NCBI RefSeq assembly: GCF_009674675.1
Contig: NZ_WKJC01000001.1
Location: 682,001 to 746,000 of the forward strand
Direction: 5' to 3'
Source: Kangiella sp. HZ709
GTDB taxonomy: Bacteria > Pseudomonadota > Gammaproteobacteria > Enterobacterales > Kangiellaceae
DNA: 64,000 nt
The stretch's first letter is position 1. Each line of letters begins with the position of its first letter. This document shows, one piece after another, positions 46,336 through 54,153 of this stretch. Below the pieces are notes generated by a model, which worked only from the letters and a program-made list of their open reading frames with translations, searched no databases and was not told the origin of the DNA. Made by a program: the position numbers and the translations under genes.

Positions 46336-47133
46336 CTAAAACCCTTTCACTATAAAATACGGATTGAGTAATGATTCTTTTTGGTTGTACATTAATTCTT
46401 TATTGGTTTCATAATTTAGGCATTCACCGCCAGCATATTTTACGACAGCATGAGCCGCTGCAGTATCCCACTCAGAAGTAGGTCCTAATCTAGGATAAAT
46501 ATCTGCTTTGCCTTCAGCAATAAGACAAAGCTTTAAAGATGATCCCATTGAAGCTAACTCATAAGGTTCAAGTTGCTGTATATAACTCTTAAATTCCTGA
46601 GATTGATGAGAGCGGCTACCCATAACCTTTAAAACCGTACCTGTAAAATTCTTTTTTACTTGAATACTGAAACACTCATCATTACTCTGCTGCTTCCAAG
46701 AACCCATTTCTTGAGCGCCATAATAGCAAGTTTCTAACACTGGTGCATACACTACTCCAAGAATGGGAACGCCATCAGAGATTAGCGCGATATTTACCGT
46801 AAACTCGCCATTCTTCTTAATAAACTCTTTAGTTCCATCCAGCGGATCAATTAACCAGTACTTATTCCATTTTGAGCGTACTTCCCATTCAATATCACAG
46901 GACTCTTCTGAGATGATTGGGATATCAGGGGTAAGACTTTTTAACTTACTGCAAATTAATTTATGCGAAGCGAGGTCCGCTTCAGTCAATGGAGAAGAGT
47001 CTGATTTAGTTTCAACAGAGAAATCTTGCTGATAAATATTTAAAATCTCTTTACCTGCAGACTTTGAAATTGCAATTACTTCTGTAAGAAGTAATTGGAT
47101 ATGAGGCGAAGATGCTGAGCTTTTCAAATCCAT
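46336..47133 (-). CDS. cysQ: 3'(2'),5'-bisphosphate nucleotidase
   Basis: Hydrolyses PAP, the by-product of PAPS-using reactions, to AMP. It has 265 residues. The inositol-monophosphatase-superfamily metal site is complete: ISEES (74-78), IDPLDGTKEF (95-104) and EWDTAAAHAV (221-230). It is the first gene of the polysaccharide operon, directly after the ops element, 7 bases before the export gene, so it is expressed with glycan synthesis although no sulfotransferase is visible. Confidence 0.94.
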   Translation of the reverse strand: MDLKSSASSPHIQLLLTEVIAISKSAGKEILNIYQQDFSVETKSDSSPLTEADLASHKLICSKLKSLTPDIPIISEESCDIEWEVRSKWNKYWLIDPLDGTKEFIKKNGEFTVNIALISDGVPILGVVYAPVLETCYYGAQEMGSWKQQSNDECFSIQVKKNFTGTVLKVMGSRSHQSQEFKSYIQQLEPYELASMGSSLKLCLIAEGKADIYPRLGPTSEWDTAAAHAVVKYAGGECLNYETNKELMYNQKESLLNPYFIVKGF

Positions 47134-47150
47134 CGTTATTATAGTTTAAG

Positions 47151-47163
47151 GTACGCTACCGCC
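47151..47163 (-). promoter_or_regulatory. ops element (RfaH recruitment site) in a JUMPstart-like leader
   Basis: The minus strand reads GGCGGTAGCGTAC, containing the full conserved ops core GGCGGTAG-x2-T. Flanking bases (AAG before, CTTAAACTAT after) resemble JUMPstart leaders. It begins about 60 bases after the predicted transcription start and ends 17 bases before the cysQ ATG, the right place to load RfaH on polymerase. rfaH itself is the adjacent gene. Confidence 0.9.
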
Positions 47164-47229
47164 CTTAGGTTATGGCTCCCAAATGCCCAAGTAGAAATGC
47201 ATATTACGATGCACGCAAATTTTTCGATT

Positions 47230-47258
47230 ATTATAGAGGGTTATAGATCCATATGAAA
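47230..47258 (-). promoter_or_regulatory. Candidate promoter of the polysaccharide operon
   Basis: On the minus strand a perfect -10 TATAAT (47230-47235) lies 17 bases after a weak -35 TTTCAT. A TTGACA further upstream (47279-47284) is too far to pair with it. Transcription would start near 47223. Confidence 0.45.
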
Positions 47259-47292
47259 CCTAACTTCTGTCATAAATTTGTCAAATAAGCAT

Positions 47293-47796
47293 TTATTTTT
47301 CAACTTTCATGACATCTTGGTTGGCGACTTCAAGTTTGATGGTTTTACTAAGGATATTCAACAGGATAATTGAGCGCTCTTCATCACTAGGGGATTGGTA
47401 AATACCTTCAAATTCCTTAAAGGCACCCTTAGTGATAATAACCTTATCCCCTTCTCGTGGAGCATTGGTTTCGAGCATATTACTATCAATAATTCCAGTA
47501 TCAAACTTCAACTGCTGGACCAGCTGCTCAGGGACTTTAGCAACATCAATGCCAAACCTTACAAAGTCTCTCACACCTCGAGTAGAACGTATTTTGCTCC
47601 AATTAATATCCTCATCATCTAGTTTGATAAAAATGTAATTGCTGAATAATGGCTCATTGACCATTTGACGCCTTCCTCTAACTATTTTTTCTAACTCAAT
47701 AGTTGGGTAGAAACACTCTACATCTTGATTTTCCAGATTTTCCTTAGCCCTTAATTGCTGCTTAGGTTTGGCTTGAATAAGATACCAGTAGCTCAC
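47293..47796 (-). CDS. rfaH: Transcription antitermination factor RfaH
   Basis: A NusG paralogue that binds RNA polymerase paused at ops and suppresses termination over long surface-polysaccharide operons, also recruiting ribosomes. It has 167 residues: NusG N-terminal domain (1-100) with LEKIVRGRR (36-43 region) and EPLFSNYIF (48-56), linker, and C-terminal KOW domain with GDKVIITKGAFKEFEG (117-131). The match to E. coli RfaH, including TRGVRDFVRFG, is clear and better than to NusG. GTG start overlapping the MlaC-like stop. Its target ops lies about 130 bases downstream. Confidence 0.97.
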   Translation of the reverse strand: MSYWYLIQAKPKQQLRAKENLENQDVECFYPTIELEKIVRGRRQMVNEPLFSNYIFIKLDDEDINWSKIRSTRGVRDFVRFGIDVAKVPEQLVQQLKFDTGIIDSNMLETNAPREGDKVIITKGAFKEFEGIYQSPSDEERSIILLNILSKTIKLEVANQDVMKVEK

Positions 47797-48443
47797 GGTT
47801 CAACATCCAACTGTTTTAAAAATTCTTGGTATTTCCCTTCTAGTAAACTTATTAGTTGTTGAACTCCTTGCTCTTCGACCAAGTTTCGATACTCATTTTG
47901 TTTTAATCTAATAAAGCTTATCCCTTTAAATCTAAAGTCATAGATAACCCATTGTTTTTTATGAAAATAAATTTTCAAATCAAGATAAATATTAGGAAAG
48001 TTATCGATTACCAATTGAACCGTAAGCCAGCCTTTATTTTGCTTTTTATTAAGCTGAACTTTGCTTGCTAACGGCTTTTGACCGTTATATTGTTGGAATG
48101 ACTCAAACAGGTAACGTTTCATAGTAATAAAATAAGCATTAATCAGTTGCTGCTTTTGATCTGCATCTACAGATTTCCACAGTTCTTTGCCTAAAATTGA
48201 ACGAATGGTTAACTCTGCAGACCAGCGTGACATCAATTCTTTATCTATGAACTCCATTAAAATATCGGTTTTAATCGGTTGTGGATTACTTTTAGCAAAA
48301 GCTTCAATTTTGTTAAACTCGCCCTGAAATTCTTGAATAATTTGCTTTTCTAGGGTTTCTGAAAACGCAATAGAATGGTTTGCAAACATCAGCAACAAGG
48401 CTAAAAGGCTGGTTTTTGTCAATTTTAATAATAGTTTCATCAT
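47793..48443 (-). CDS. MlaC/Ttg2D-family periplasmic substrate-binding protein, orphan
   Basis: 216 residues with a signal peptide at 1-28. The body fits the MlaC (toluene-tolerance Ttg2) family of periplasmic phospholipid carriers: [16 protein letters not shown], a central [19 protein letters not shown] helix and [17 protein letters not shown]. No MlaA, B, D, E or F partner gene is in the window, so it is an orphan paralogue. It overlaps the uvrB stop and rfaH start by four bases each, so all three are one unit. Confidence 0.85.
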   Translation of the reverse strand: MMKLLLKLTKTSLLALLLMFANHSIAFSETLEKQIIQEFQGEFNKIEAFAKSNPQPIKTDILMEFIDKELMSRWSAELTIRSILGKELWKSVDADQKQQLINAYFITMKRYLFESFQQYNGQKPLASKVQLNKKQNKGWLTVQLVIDNFPNIYLDLKIYFHKKQWVIYDFRFKGISFIRLKQNEYRNLVEEQGVQQLISLLEGKYQEFLKQLDVEP

Positions 48444-50434
48444 GAATTCCTGATGCTCAACTCTCGCAATTTTGCGATCTTGTCACGAGTTTGCGCAGCT
48501 TTTTCAAATTCTAAATCTTTAGCAAAACCAAGCATTTGGATCTCTAACTCACCAATTTCTTTAACAATTTCGCTCATCGACTTAGCGGCATAATGTGCTT
48601 CCTTCTCAGCTACTTTACGAGAAACAGCTGCATCACGCCCTGTATCCATCACATCGGTGATTTTCTTAGAAACACCTTTTGGTGTAATGCCATGCTCTTG
48701 ATTAAACTCTTCTTGAATCTTACGACGACGGTTAGTTTCCCCAATAGCCCTTTCCATAGAACCTGTAATTCGATCAGCATATAAAATGGCTTTACCTTTT
48801 AAATTACGGGCTGCACGGCCAATGGTTTGTATCAAGGAACGTTCAGAGCGTAGAAAACCTTCTTTATCGGCATCTAAAATGGCTACCAAGGATACTTCAG
48901 GCATATCCAAACCTTCACGTAATAAGTTGATACCAACCAAAACGTCAAACTCCCCGATACGTAAGTCACGAATAATTTCCATTCTTTCGACCGTATCAAT
49001 ATCGGAATGCAAATATCTGACTCGAACGCCATGCTCGGATAGGTAATCAGTTAGATCTTCAGACATTCGTTTGGTTAGTGTAGTTATCAACACTCGTTCA
49101 TTAACCGCTGTACGCAGAGTAATTTCTGATAGTACATCATCAATCTGAGTAGTAACTGGCCGGATTTCGATTTCAGGATCAATCAGACCTGTAGGCCTAA
49201 CTAATTGCTCTACAATTTGTCCATTATGCTCTTCTTCATACTTCCCAGGTGTTGCCGAAACAAAAATCGTTTGCGGGGTTATCCGCTCGAACTCCTCAAA
49301 CCGCAAAGGTCGATTATCCAATGCAGAAGGTAGTCTAAAACCAAACTCTACTAAGGTTTCTTTTCGCGAGCGGTCACCTTTATACATAGCACCAATTTGC
49401 GAAACTGTAACGTGCGACTCATCAATAATCATCAAAGCATCAGGTGGCAAATAATCCAGTAAACACGGCGGCGGCTCACCTGGTTTTGCTCCAGATAAAA
49501 AGCGCGAATAATTTTCTATCCCAGAGCAATAACCCAACTCTTGCATCATCTCGATATCAAATTTCACCCTTTGCTCTAAACGTTGAGCTTCAACCAACTT
49601 ATTCATCTCATATAACTGAGCTAGACGTTCTTTTAATTCTTCTTTTATTTCCTCGACCGCGTCTAAAATAGTTTGTCGAGACGTCACATAGTGACTTTTC
49701 GGGAAAATGGTTACCCTAGATAAATTTTTTAGAACCTCGCCCGTTAATGGATCAAAGGTTTGAATAGATTCAACTTCATCATCAAATAACTCTATTCTTA
49801 TAGCATTTTGCTCAGATTCGGCAGGATAAACATCAATTAAATCACCCCGCACTCGATAAGTTGCACGCTCTAAATCAAATTCGTTACGGGTATATTGCAG
49901 TTCAGCTAGGCGTCTTAAAATAAAACGCTGATCAATTTGATCACCTATCTTTAAATGCATCACCATACTATGAAACGCTTTAGGGTCACCAAGACCATAA
50001 ATAGCTGAAACAGAAGCGACAATAATGGCATCTCTTCGCTCTAATAAAGCTCGCGTAGCAGATAGCCGCATCTGCTCAATATGCTCATTGATTGAAGAAT
50101 CTTTTTCAATAAAAGTATCCGAAGAAGGAACATAGGCTTCTGGTTGGTAATAATCATAATAAGAAACAAAGTATTCAATGGCGTTATGCGGGAAAAATTC
50201 TTTCATCTCACCATATAATTGAGCGGCCAAGGTTTTATTGGGAGCCATGATAATAGCTGGCCGTCCTGATTGAGCAATGACATTAGCAATGGTATAGGTT
50301 TTACCTGAGCCAGTTACCCCAAGTAGAGTTTGATGTGATAAACCATCTTCTAAGCCCTCCAACAATTGCGCGATCGCTTTAGGTTGATCGCCTGCGGGTT
50401 CAAAAGGTGACTCAATTTTAAAATCTTGACTCAT
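48440..50434 (-). CDS. uvrB: Excinuclease ABC subunit UvrB
   Basis: The damage-verifying helicase-like subunit of nucleotide-excision repair. It has 664 residues: Walker [15 protein letters not shown] (39-52), the damage-probing beta-hairpin segment [18 protein letters not shown] (about 90-107), helicase motifs through [20 protein letters not shown] and QTIGRAARN, and the C-terminal UVR motif (about 625-660) that contacts UvrC. It heads the unit uvrB, MlaC-like, rfaH. uvrC is also in this window. Confidence 0.98.
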   Translation of the reverse strand: MSQDFKIESPFEPAGDQPKAIAQLLEGLEDGLSHQTLLGVTGSGKTYTIANVIAQSGRPAIIMAPNKTLAAQLYGEMKEFFPHNAIEYFVSYYDYYQPEAYVPSSDTFIEKDSSINEHIEQMRLSATRALLERRDAIIVASVSAIYGLGDPKAFHSMVMHLKIGDQIDQRFILRRLAELQYTRNEFDLERATYRVRGDLIDVYPAESEQNAIRIELFDDEVESIQTFDPLTGEVLKNLSRVTIFPKSHYVTSRQTILDAVEEIKEELKERLAQLYEMNKLVEAQRLEQRVKFDIEMMQELGYCSGIENYSRFLSGAKPGEPPPCLLDYLPPDALMIIDESHVTVSQIGAMYKGDRSRKETLVEFGFRLPSALDNRPLRFEEFERITPQTIFVSATPGKYEEEHNGQIVEQLVRPTGLIDPEIEIRPVTTQIDDVLSEITLRTAVNERVLITTLTKRMSEDLTDYLSEHGVRVRYLHSDIDTVERMEIIRDLRIGEFDVLVGINLLREGLDMPEVSLVAILDADKEGFLRSERSLIQTIGRAARNLKGKAILYADRITGSMERAIGETNRRRKIQEEFNQEHGITPKGVSKKITDVMDTGRDAAVSRKVAEKEAHYAAKSMSEIVKEIGELEIQMLGFAKDLEFEKAAQTRDKIAKLRELSIRNS

Positions 50435-50558
50435 AGCTTATTTTGGCTTGGGTGCAACACTAACTTGGAGTATGATTGGCGCTATTGTCGCACATTGTTT
50501 GGCGGCATAGAAAACTATTTACTTTTTTTGACATTAGTTATTATTTTGAGGACTTATC

Positions 50559-51737
50559 GTGACCATTAAGCTTTCTGATCGCGTTCAACTAGTAAAACCA
50601 TCCCCTACTCTAGCCGTAGCCGCTAAAGCTAAAGAACTAAAACGCCAAGGGCGAGATATTGTGGGCTTAGGCACAGGAGAGCCTGATTTCGATACTCCTC
50701 AGCATATTAAAGATGCAGCAGTTGAAGCGATTGGCAATGGCGCCACAAAGTATACGCCAGTAGATGGTACCATTGAATTAAAAGCTGCGATTATCGATAA
50801 GTTCAAGCGCGATAATAACTTAAATTATGAGCCCAATCAGATTCTAGTATCTTGTGGCGGCAAGCAAAGCTTCTACAACCTTTGCCAAGCATTATTAAAT
50901 GAAGGCGATGAGGTTATCATCCCTGCTCCTTATTGGGTGTCATACCCTGACATGGCAATCTTAGCCGGCGGTAAACCAGTCATCATTGAAACCTCCATAG
51001 AACAACATTTAAAAATTACTCCCCAGCAATTAGAAGCGAATATAACTGATCAAACGCGCTTATTTGTTATAAACAGCCCAAGTAATCCTACTGGTGTTGC
51101 ATATACTCAATCTGAGCTGAAAGATTTGGCTGATGTTTTATTGAAGTATCCTGATATTTTAATTGCTACTGATGACATGTACGAGCATATCCTATGGAGT
51201 GATGAGCCATTTGCGAACATTTTAAATGCCTGTCCAGAGCTTTATGAGCGAACCATAGTCTTAAACGGCGTCTCTAAAGCTTATGCCATGACCGGCTGGA
51301 GAATTGGTTATGCCGGAGGGCCTGTGAACTTAGTTGGAGCCATGAAAAAGATTCAATCGCAAAGCACCTCTAATCCTGCAGCACCAAGCCAGGCTGCCGC
51401 TGCTGCAGCACTAGCTGGCGATCAATCCTGCATAATACCCATGCTTACTGAGTTCAAGAAACGTCATGATTATTTAGTTGCAGCTTTAAACAATATAGAA
51501 GGTGTAACTTGTTTGCCGAGTGATGGTACTTTCTATGCTTTCCCAAATGTTCAGGGTCTCATTAATAAGCATAACTGCGAATCGGATTTAGACTTAGCTG
51601 AACTGTTGATTGAAGAAGTAGACTTAGCGTTAGTTCCAGGCTCTGCCTTCGGCGCACCTGGTCATATGCGTTTATCCTATGCTGCCAGTATGGAGACTTT
51701 AGAAGAAGCTGTGGCTCGATTGAAAAAAATGGCCTAA
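50559..51737 (+). CDS. Class I PLP-dependent aminotransferase (aspartate aminotransferase type Ib)
   Basis: 392 residues. The PLP-binding Lys is in NGVSKAYAMTGWRIGYAGG (about 234-252), with NSPSNPTG (about 170-177) and ATDDMYEH for cofactor binding, typical of the subgroup Ib aspartate/prephenate aminotransferases. It catalyses amino-group transfer between an amino acid and 2-oxoglutarate; the substrate is inferred to be aspartate. It has a GTG start preceded by GAGGA at 6 bases. It is a single-gene unit divergent from uvrB and followed by tRNA-Asn. Confidence 0.92.
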   Translation: MTIKLSDRVQLVKPSPTLAVAAKAKELKRQGRDIVGLGTGEPDFDTPQHIKDAAVEAIGNGATKYTPVDGTIELKAAIIDKFKRDNNLNYEPNQILVSCGGKQSFYNLCQALLNEGDEVIIPAPYWVSYPDMAILAGGKPVIIETSIEQHLKITPQQLEANITDQTRLFVINSPSNPTGVAYTQSELKDLADVLLKYPDILIATDDMYEHILWSDEPFANILNACPELYERTIVLNGVSKAYAMTGWRIGYAGGPVNLVGAMKKIQSQSTSNPAAPSQAAAAAALAGDQSCIIPMLTEFKKRHDYLVAALNNIEGVTCLPSDGTFYAFPNVQGLINKHNCESDLDLAELLIEEVDLALVPGSAFGAPGHMRLSYAASMETLEEAVARLKKMA

Positions 51738-51763
51738 AAAGCAAAAAAATTCATAATAAAGTA

Positions 51764-51792
51764 TTGACCAAAACCCGAAATATGTCTATTAT
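51764..51792 (+). promoter_or_regulatory. Promoter of tRNA-Asn
   Basis: TTGACC (51764-51769), a 17-base spacer and TATTAT (51787-51792) are followed by a GC-rich discriminator (CTCGCCCCG), the pattern of strong, growth-rate-controlled stable-RNA promoters. Confidence 0.8.
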
Positions 51793-51848
51793 CTCGCCCC
51801 GTTCAGAACTTATTATGTATAACGTAAAAGTCTGACAAACGACATAAT

Positions 51849-51924
51849 TCCCCTTTAGTTCAGTTGGTAGAACGGTGGACTGTTAATCCATATGTCGCTG
51901 GTTCAAGTCCAGCAAGGGGAGCCA
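51849..51924 (+). tRNA. tRNA-Asn (anticodon GTT)
   Basis: A 76-base cloverleaf with encoded CCA. Acceptor TCCCCTT pairs with AAGGGGA. The anticodon loop CTGTTAA gives GTT, with GTTGGTAGAACG and GGTTCAAGTCC in the D and T arms. Confidence 0.97.
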
Positions 51925-51930
51925 TATTTT

Positions 51931-51961
51931 AAAGGCCTTACAGCAATGTGAGGCCTTTTTT
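51931..51961 (+). terminator. Intrinsic terminator after tRNA-Asn
   Basis: A 12-bp stem (AAAGGCCTTACA / TGTGAGGCCTTT, one wobble pair) has a GCAA loop and T run, and begins 7 bases after the tRNA CCA. Confidence 0.92.
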
Positions 51962-51999
51962 ATTGCTTTTATTAAATACCTAACTCATTGAATAGTCTT

Positions 52000-53994
52000 T
52001 TATAACCCTCTGCTAGCTTTTATAAGAGCCAGCTGGTTTTGATATTTTGCTGCAGAGTCATGTTTCCCAATACCTTTAAGCATACTAATGATTTTTTCAT
52101 AAGAATTAACATAAGCGGGATGAACCTCTATATTTTTCTGTAAATAATCAATAGCTCTTTGTTTTTGATTAATTTTAAACGCCGCTACTGACATATTGTC
52201 AAGAGTTTCAGGCTTCATCGATAATAGCCCAAACTTCTCTTTATCTAAGCCATTCAAGATAGCCCCTAATTTTTCCGCTCGCTGCAACTCTGTTTCTAAA
52301 ATTAGTTCATTATAATAAGAGCGGTAATATCCTGGCGGCTCAAACTCACGAACTTTTAGAATTAACTCTGATGCCTCTTTAAAACGTTTTAGCTTTATCA
52401 ATCCATAAATTTTATTATTAATCAACACAGCATCCGTAGGAGCAAGAGGTAAGTAGCTGTTGGCAACTTTAACTGCACTGCCAGGTTTTGAATACATATA
52501 CTCTCGAGATACTCGCTGTGAAAACCATTTAAACATTGGGTGATGTCCAAAGGATCCTGAACCAAAGTTAATTTCTTGCTTCCAATCATTTGCTTTAACC
52601 TTACTATTAAATTCAGACAGTTTAGAATTCCATTTAAGATTTAAACTAATAACTACTAGTGCTACAACCGAGCTTAGTCCAAGCAAACCGATATTTATAT
52701 TTTTAGGTAGCACATAAGGCTTAGCAGAAGCCAATATGATAGCAATATAAGTCGTAATGATTAAAATAGGCGTTTGTAGTTGCAAGGGGAAACTGAACAT
52801 GCTGGTAATTGCCATACCGCCAATAGCAATAATTAATGATAGCTCCTTAAGCCCGGTCCACCCTTCTTTAAACAAAAATCTAAAAAATAGAAAGCCAAGC
52901 AAAATCCAGGAACTTATCATTAAGATAGAACTAGAAAACCCCAGCTCAGCTAGAGTTTGCAGGTAATCATTATGTGACGAGCGAATAGTATGTGTTCTAC
53001 CATTGGAAAAGCTAGCTGAGTGATGGTAGTAATTACCCAAACCAATGCCATAAACGGGTCTAGATTTAGCCATTTCAAGAGTGCCATCCCAGAGTTGAAA
53101 ACGAATAGTAGATTGCTCACCTTCTATATTCGAAGCTCTAGTAACAACTTTATCTGCGCCTTGCTGAATTTTCTCCCAAAATGGTTTGACTCCATCATTA
53201 CTGACATTGATTAATACCAACAAAATAATTATCGCAATAACACCATGTTTCTTGTGCTGCTTAGAAAGTGTTGGCACGTCTTTTTTCACAACCTTTAAAA
53301 GCAAAAAAACCAAGCTTAATAGTAATAATTGACCAATAACTGATAACCAAGCGGCTTGTGTTTGCGTATAAAATATAAAGACCAATAATAATGAGCTGGT
53401 TATCGCATTAAGAAATAGCCATTTGCTGTTTTTTGCCGTATCAGTAACAAATAAATACACTCCTATGGGCCATGTTAAGACGGCGATCTGAGCAGCCATA
53501 TTTTTATTAGCAAAAGTTGACGCTGGCTTAGCAGCTTGTTTGACAATATCAACCTGTAATAGATACTGAATAATACCTATAGAAGCTAACAACAATGCTC
53601 CCACTACAAACAACTGTAAAATTAATCGTTGGTTTGACTTATCCCTAATTTGAAATACTAAAAAAGCAAGAGTAAGCCCAGCGCTCCACTTCGCTAATTG
53701 ATTAATGGCAAAACCATGATTATCAGACCAGAACGTACTAGCGAAACCAAGCATAAAAGTAATATAGAGTATTATTGCTAATGGATGTAATGAGACTCTT
53801 AAGCTATTTTTGCGATTTAGTAATAGGTAAGCAGCTGCTCCTAAAACAATCAGAATCTGAGCAGCAAAAGCTTTGGTAAACATATGCTCTGCAAGATTGG
53901 CCTGATTAGAAGGTGCTAGAATCACAGCCAAAGGTAATAATAAACCTATAAAGTAAGCCCAATATTTCTCTTTATTATTAAGTGATTGGCTCAA
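52000..53994 (-). CDS. O-antigen ligase/polymerase-family membrane protein with TPR-like tail
   Basis: 664 residues. About ten to twelve membrane segments fill residues about 15-435. The large periplasmic loop of the Wzy_C family (about 300-350) has VYGIGLGNYYHH and TIRSSHNDYLQTLAELG, including conserved His and Asn positions. Residues about 520-650 are TPR-like helices. The family includes WaaL ligases (lipid A core acceptor) and PglL-type protein O-oligosaccharyltransferases; the TPR-like tail fits the latter somewhat better, but the acceptor is unresolved. It has a TTG start with AGGGG six bases upstream and is not part of the main polysaccharide operon. Confidence 0.88.
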   Translation of the reverse strand: MSQSLNNKEKYWAYFIGLLLPLAVILAPSNQANLAEHMFTKAFAAQILIVLGAAAYLLLNRKNSLRVSLHPLAIILYITFMLGFASTFWSDNHGFAINQLAKWSAGLTLAFLVFQIRDKSNQRLILQLFVVGALLLASIGIIQYLLQVDIVKQAAKPASTFANKNMAAQIAVLTWPIGVYLFVTDTAKNSKWLFLNAITSSLLLVFIFYTQTQAAWLSVIGQLLLLSLVFLLLKVVKKDVPTLSKQHKKHGVIAIIILLVLINVSNDGVKPFWEKIQQGADKVVTRASNIEGEQSTIRFQLWDGTLEMAKSRPVYGIGLGNYYHHSASFSNGRTHTIRSSHNDYLQTLAELGFSSSILMISSWILLGFLFFRFLFKEGWTGLKELSLIIAIGGMAITSMFSFPLQLQTPILIITTYIAIILASAKPYVLPKNINIGLLGLSSVVALVVISLNLKWNSKLSEFNSKVKANDWKQEINFGSGSFGHHPMFKWFSQRVSREYMYSKPGSAVKVANSYLPLAPTDAVLINNKIYGLIKLKRFKEASELILKVREFEPPGYYRSYYNELILETELQRAEKLGAILNGLDKEKFGLLSMKPETLDNMSVAAFKINQKQRAIDYLQKNIEVHPAYVNSYEKIISMLKGIGKHDSAAKYQNQLALIKASRGL

Positions 53995-54153
53995 TTAGTG
54001 CCCCTAAATATGTCAGTTAGTATGAAAAAGAGCTTAACAAAGCTAGCCATAATAATTAAGCGCTTTTTAATAGGTATCAAATTAAGTATATAAAAAGTGG
54101 GAACACTAGGAGTATAAAATGATATATTTTTTATCTTAAGCTCTTTAATAAAA

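Noticed and set aside
26247-47163. Polysaccharide locus as a tRNA-integrated mobile island
   Set aside because: The locus ends at tRNA-Val, but there is no integrase, no repeated tRNA 3-prime end noticed at the far side, and no IS. Exchange by homologous recombination is simpler.
47279-47284. TTGACA as the -35 box for the polysaccharide operon
   Set aside because: At 17-base spacing the following hexamer is GGTTTC, and the good TATAAT is over 40 bases away, so the two cannot form one promoter.
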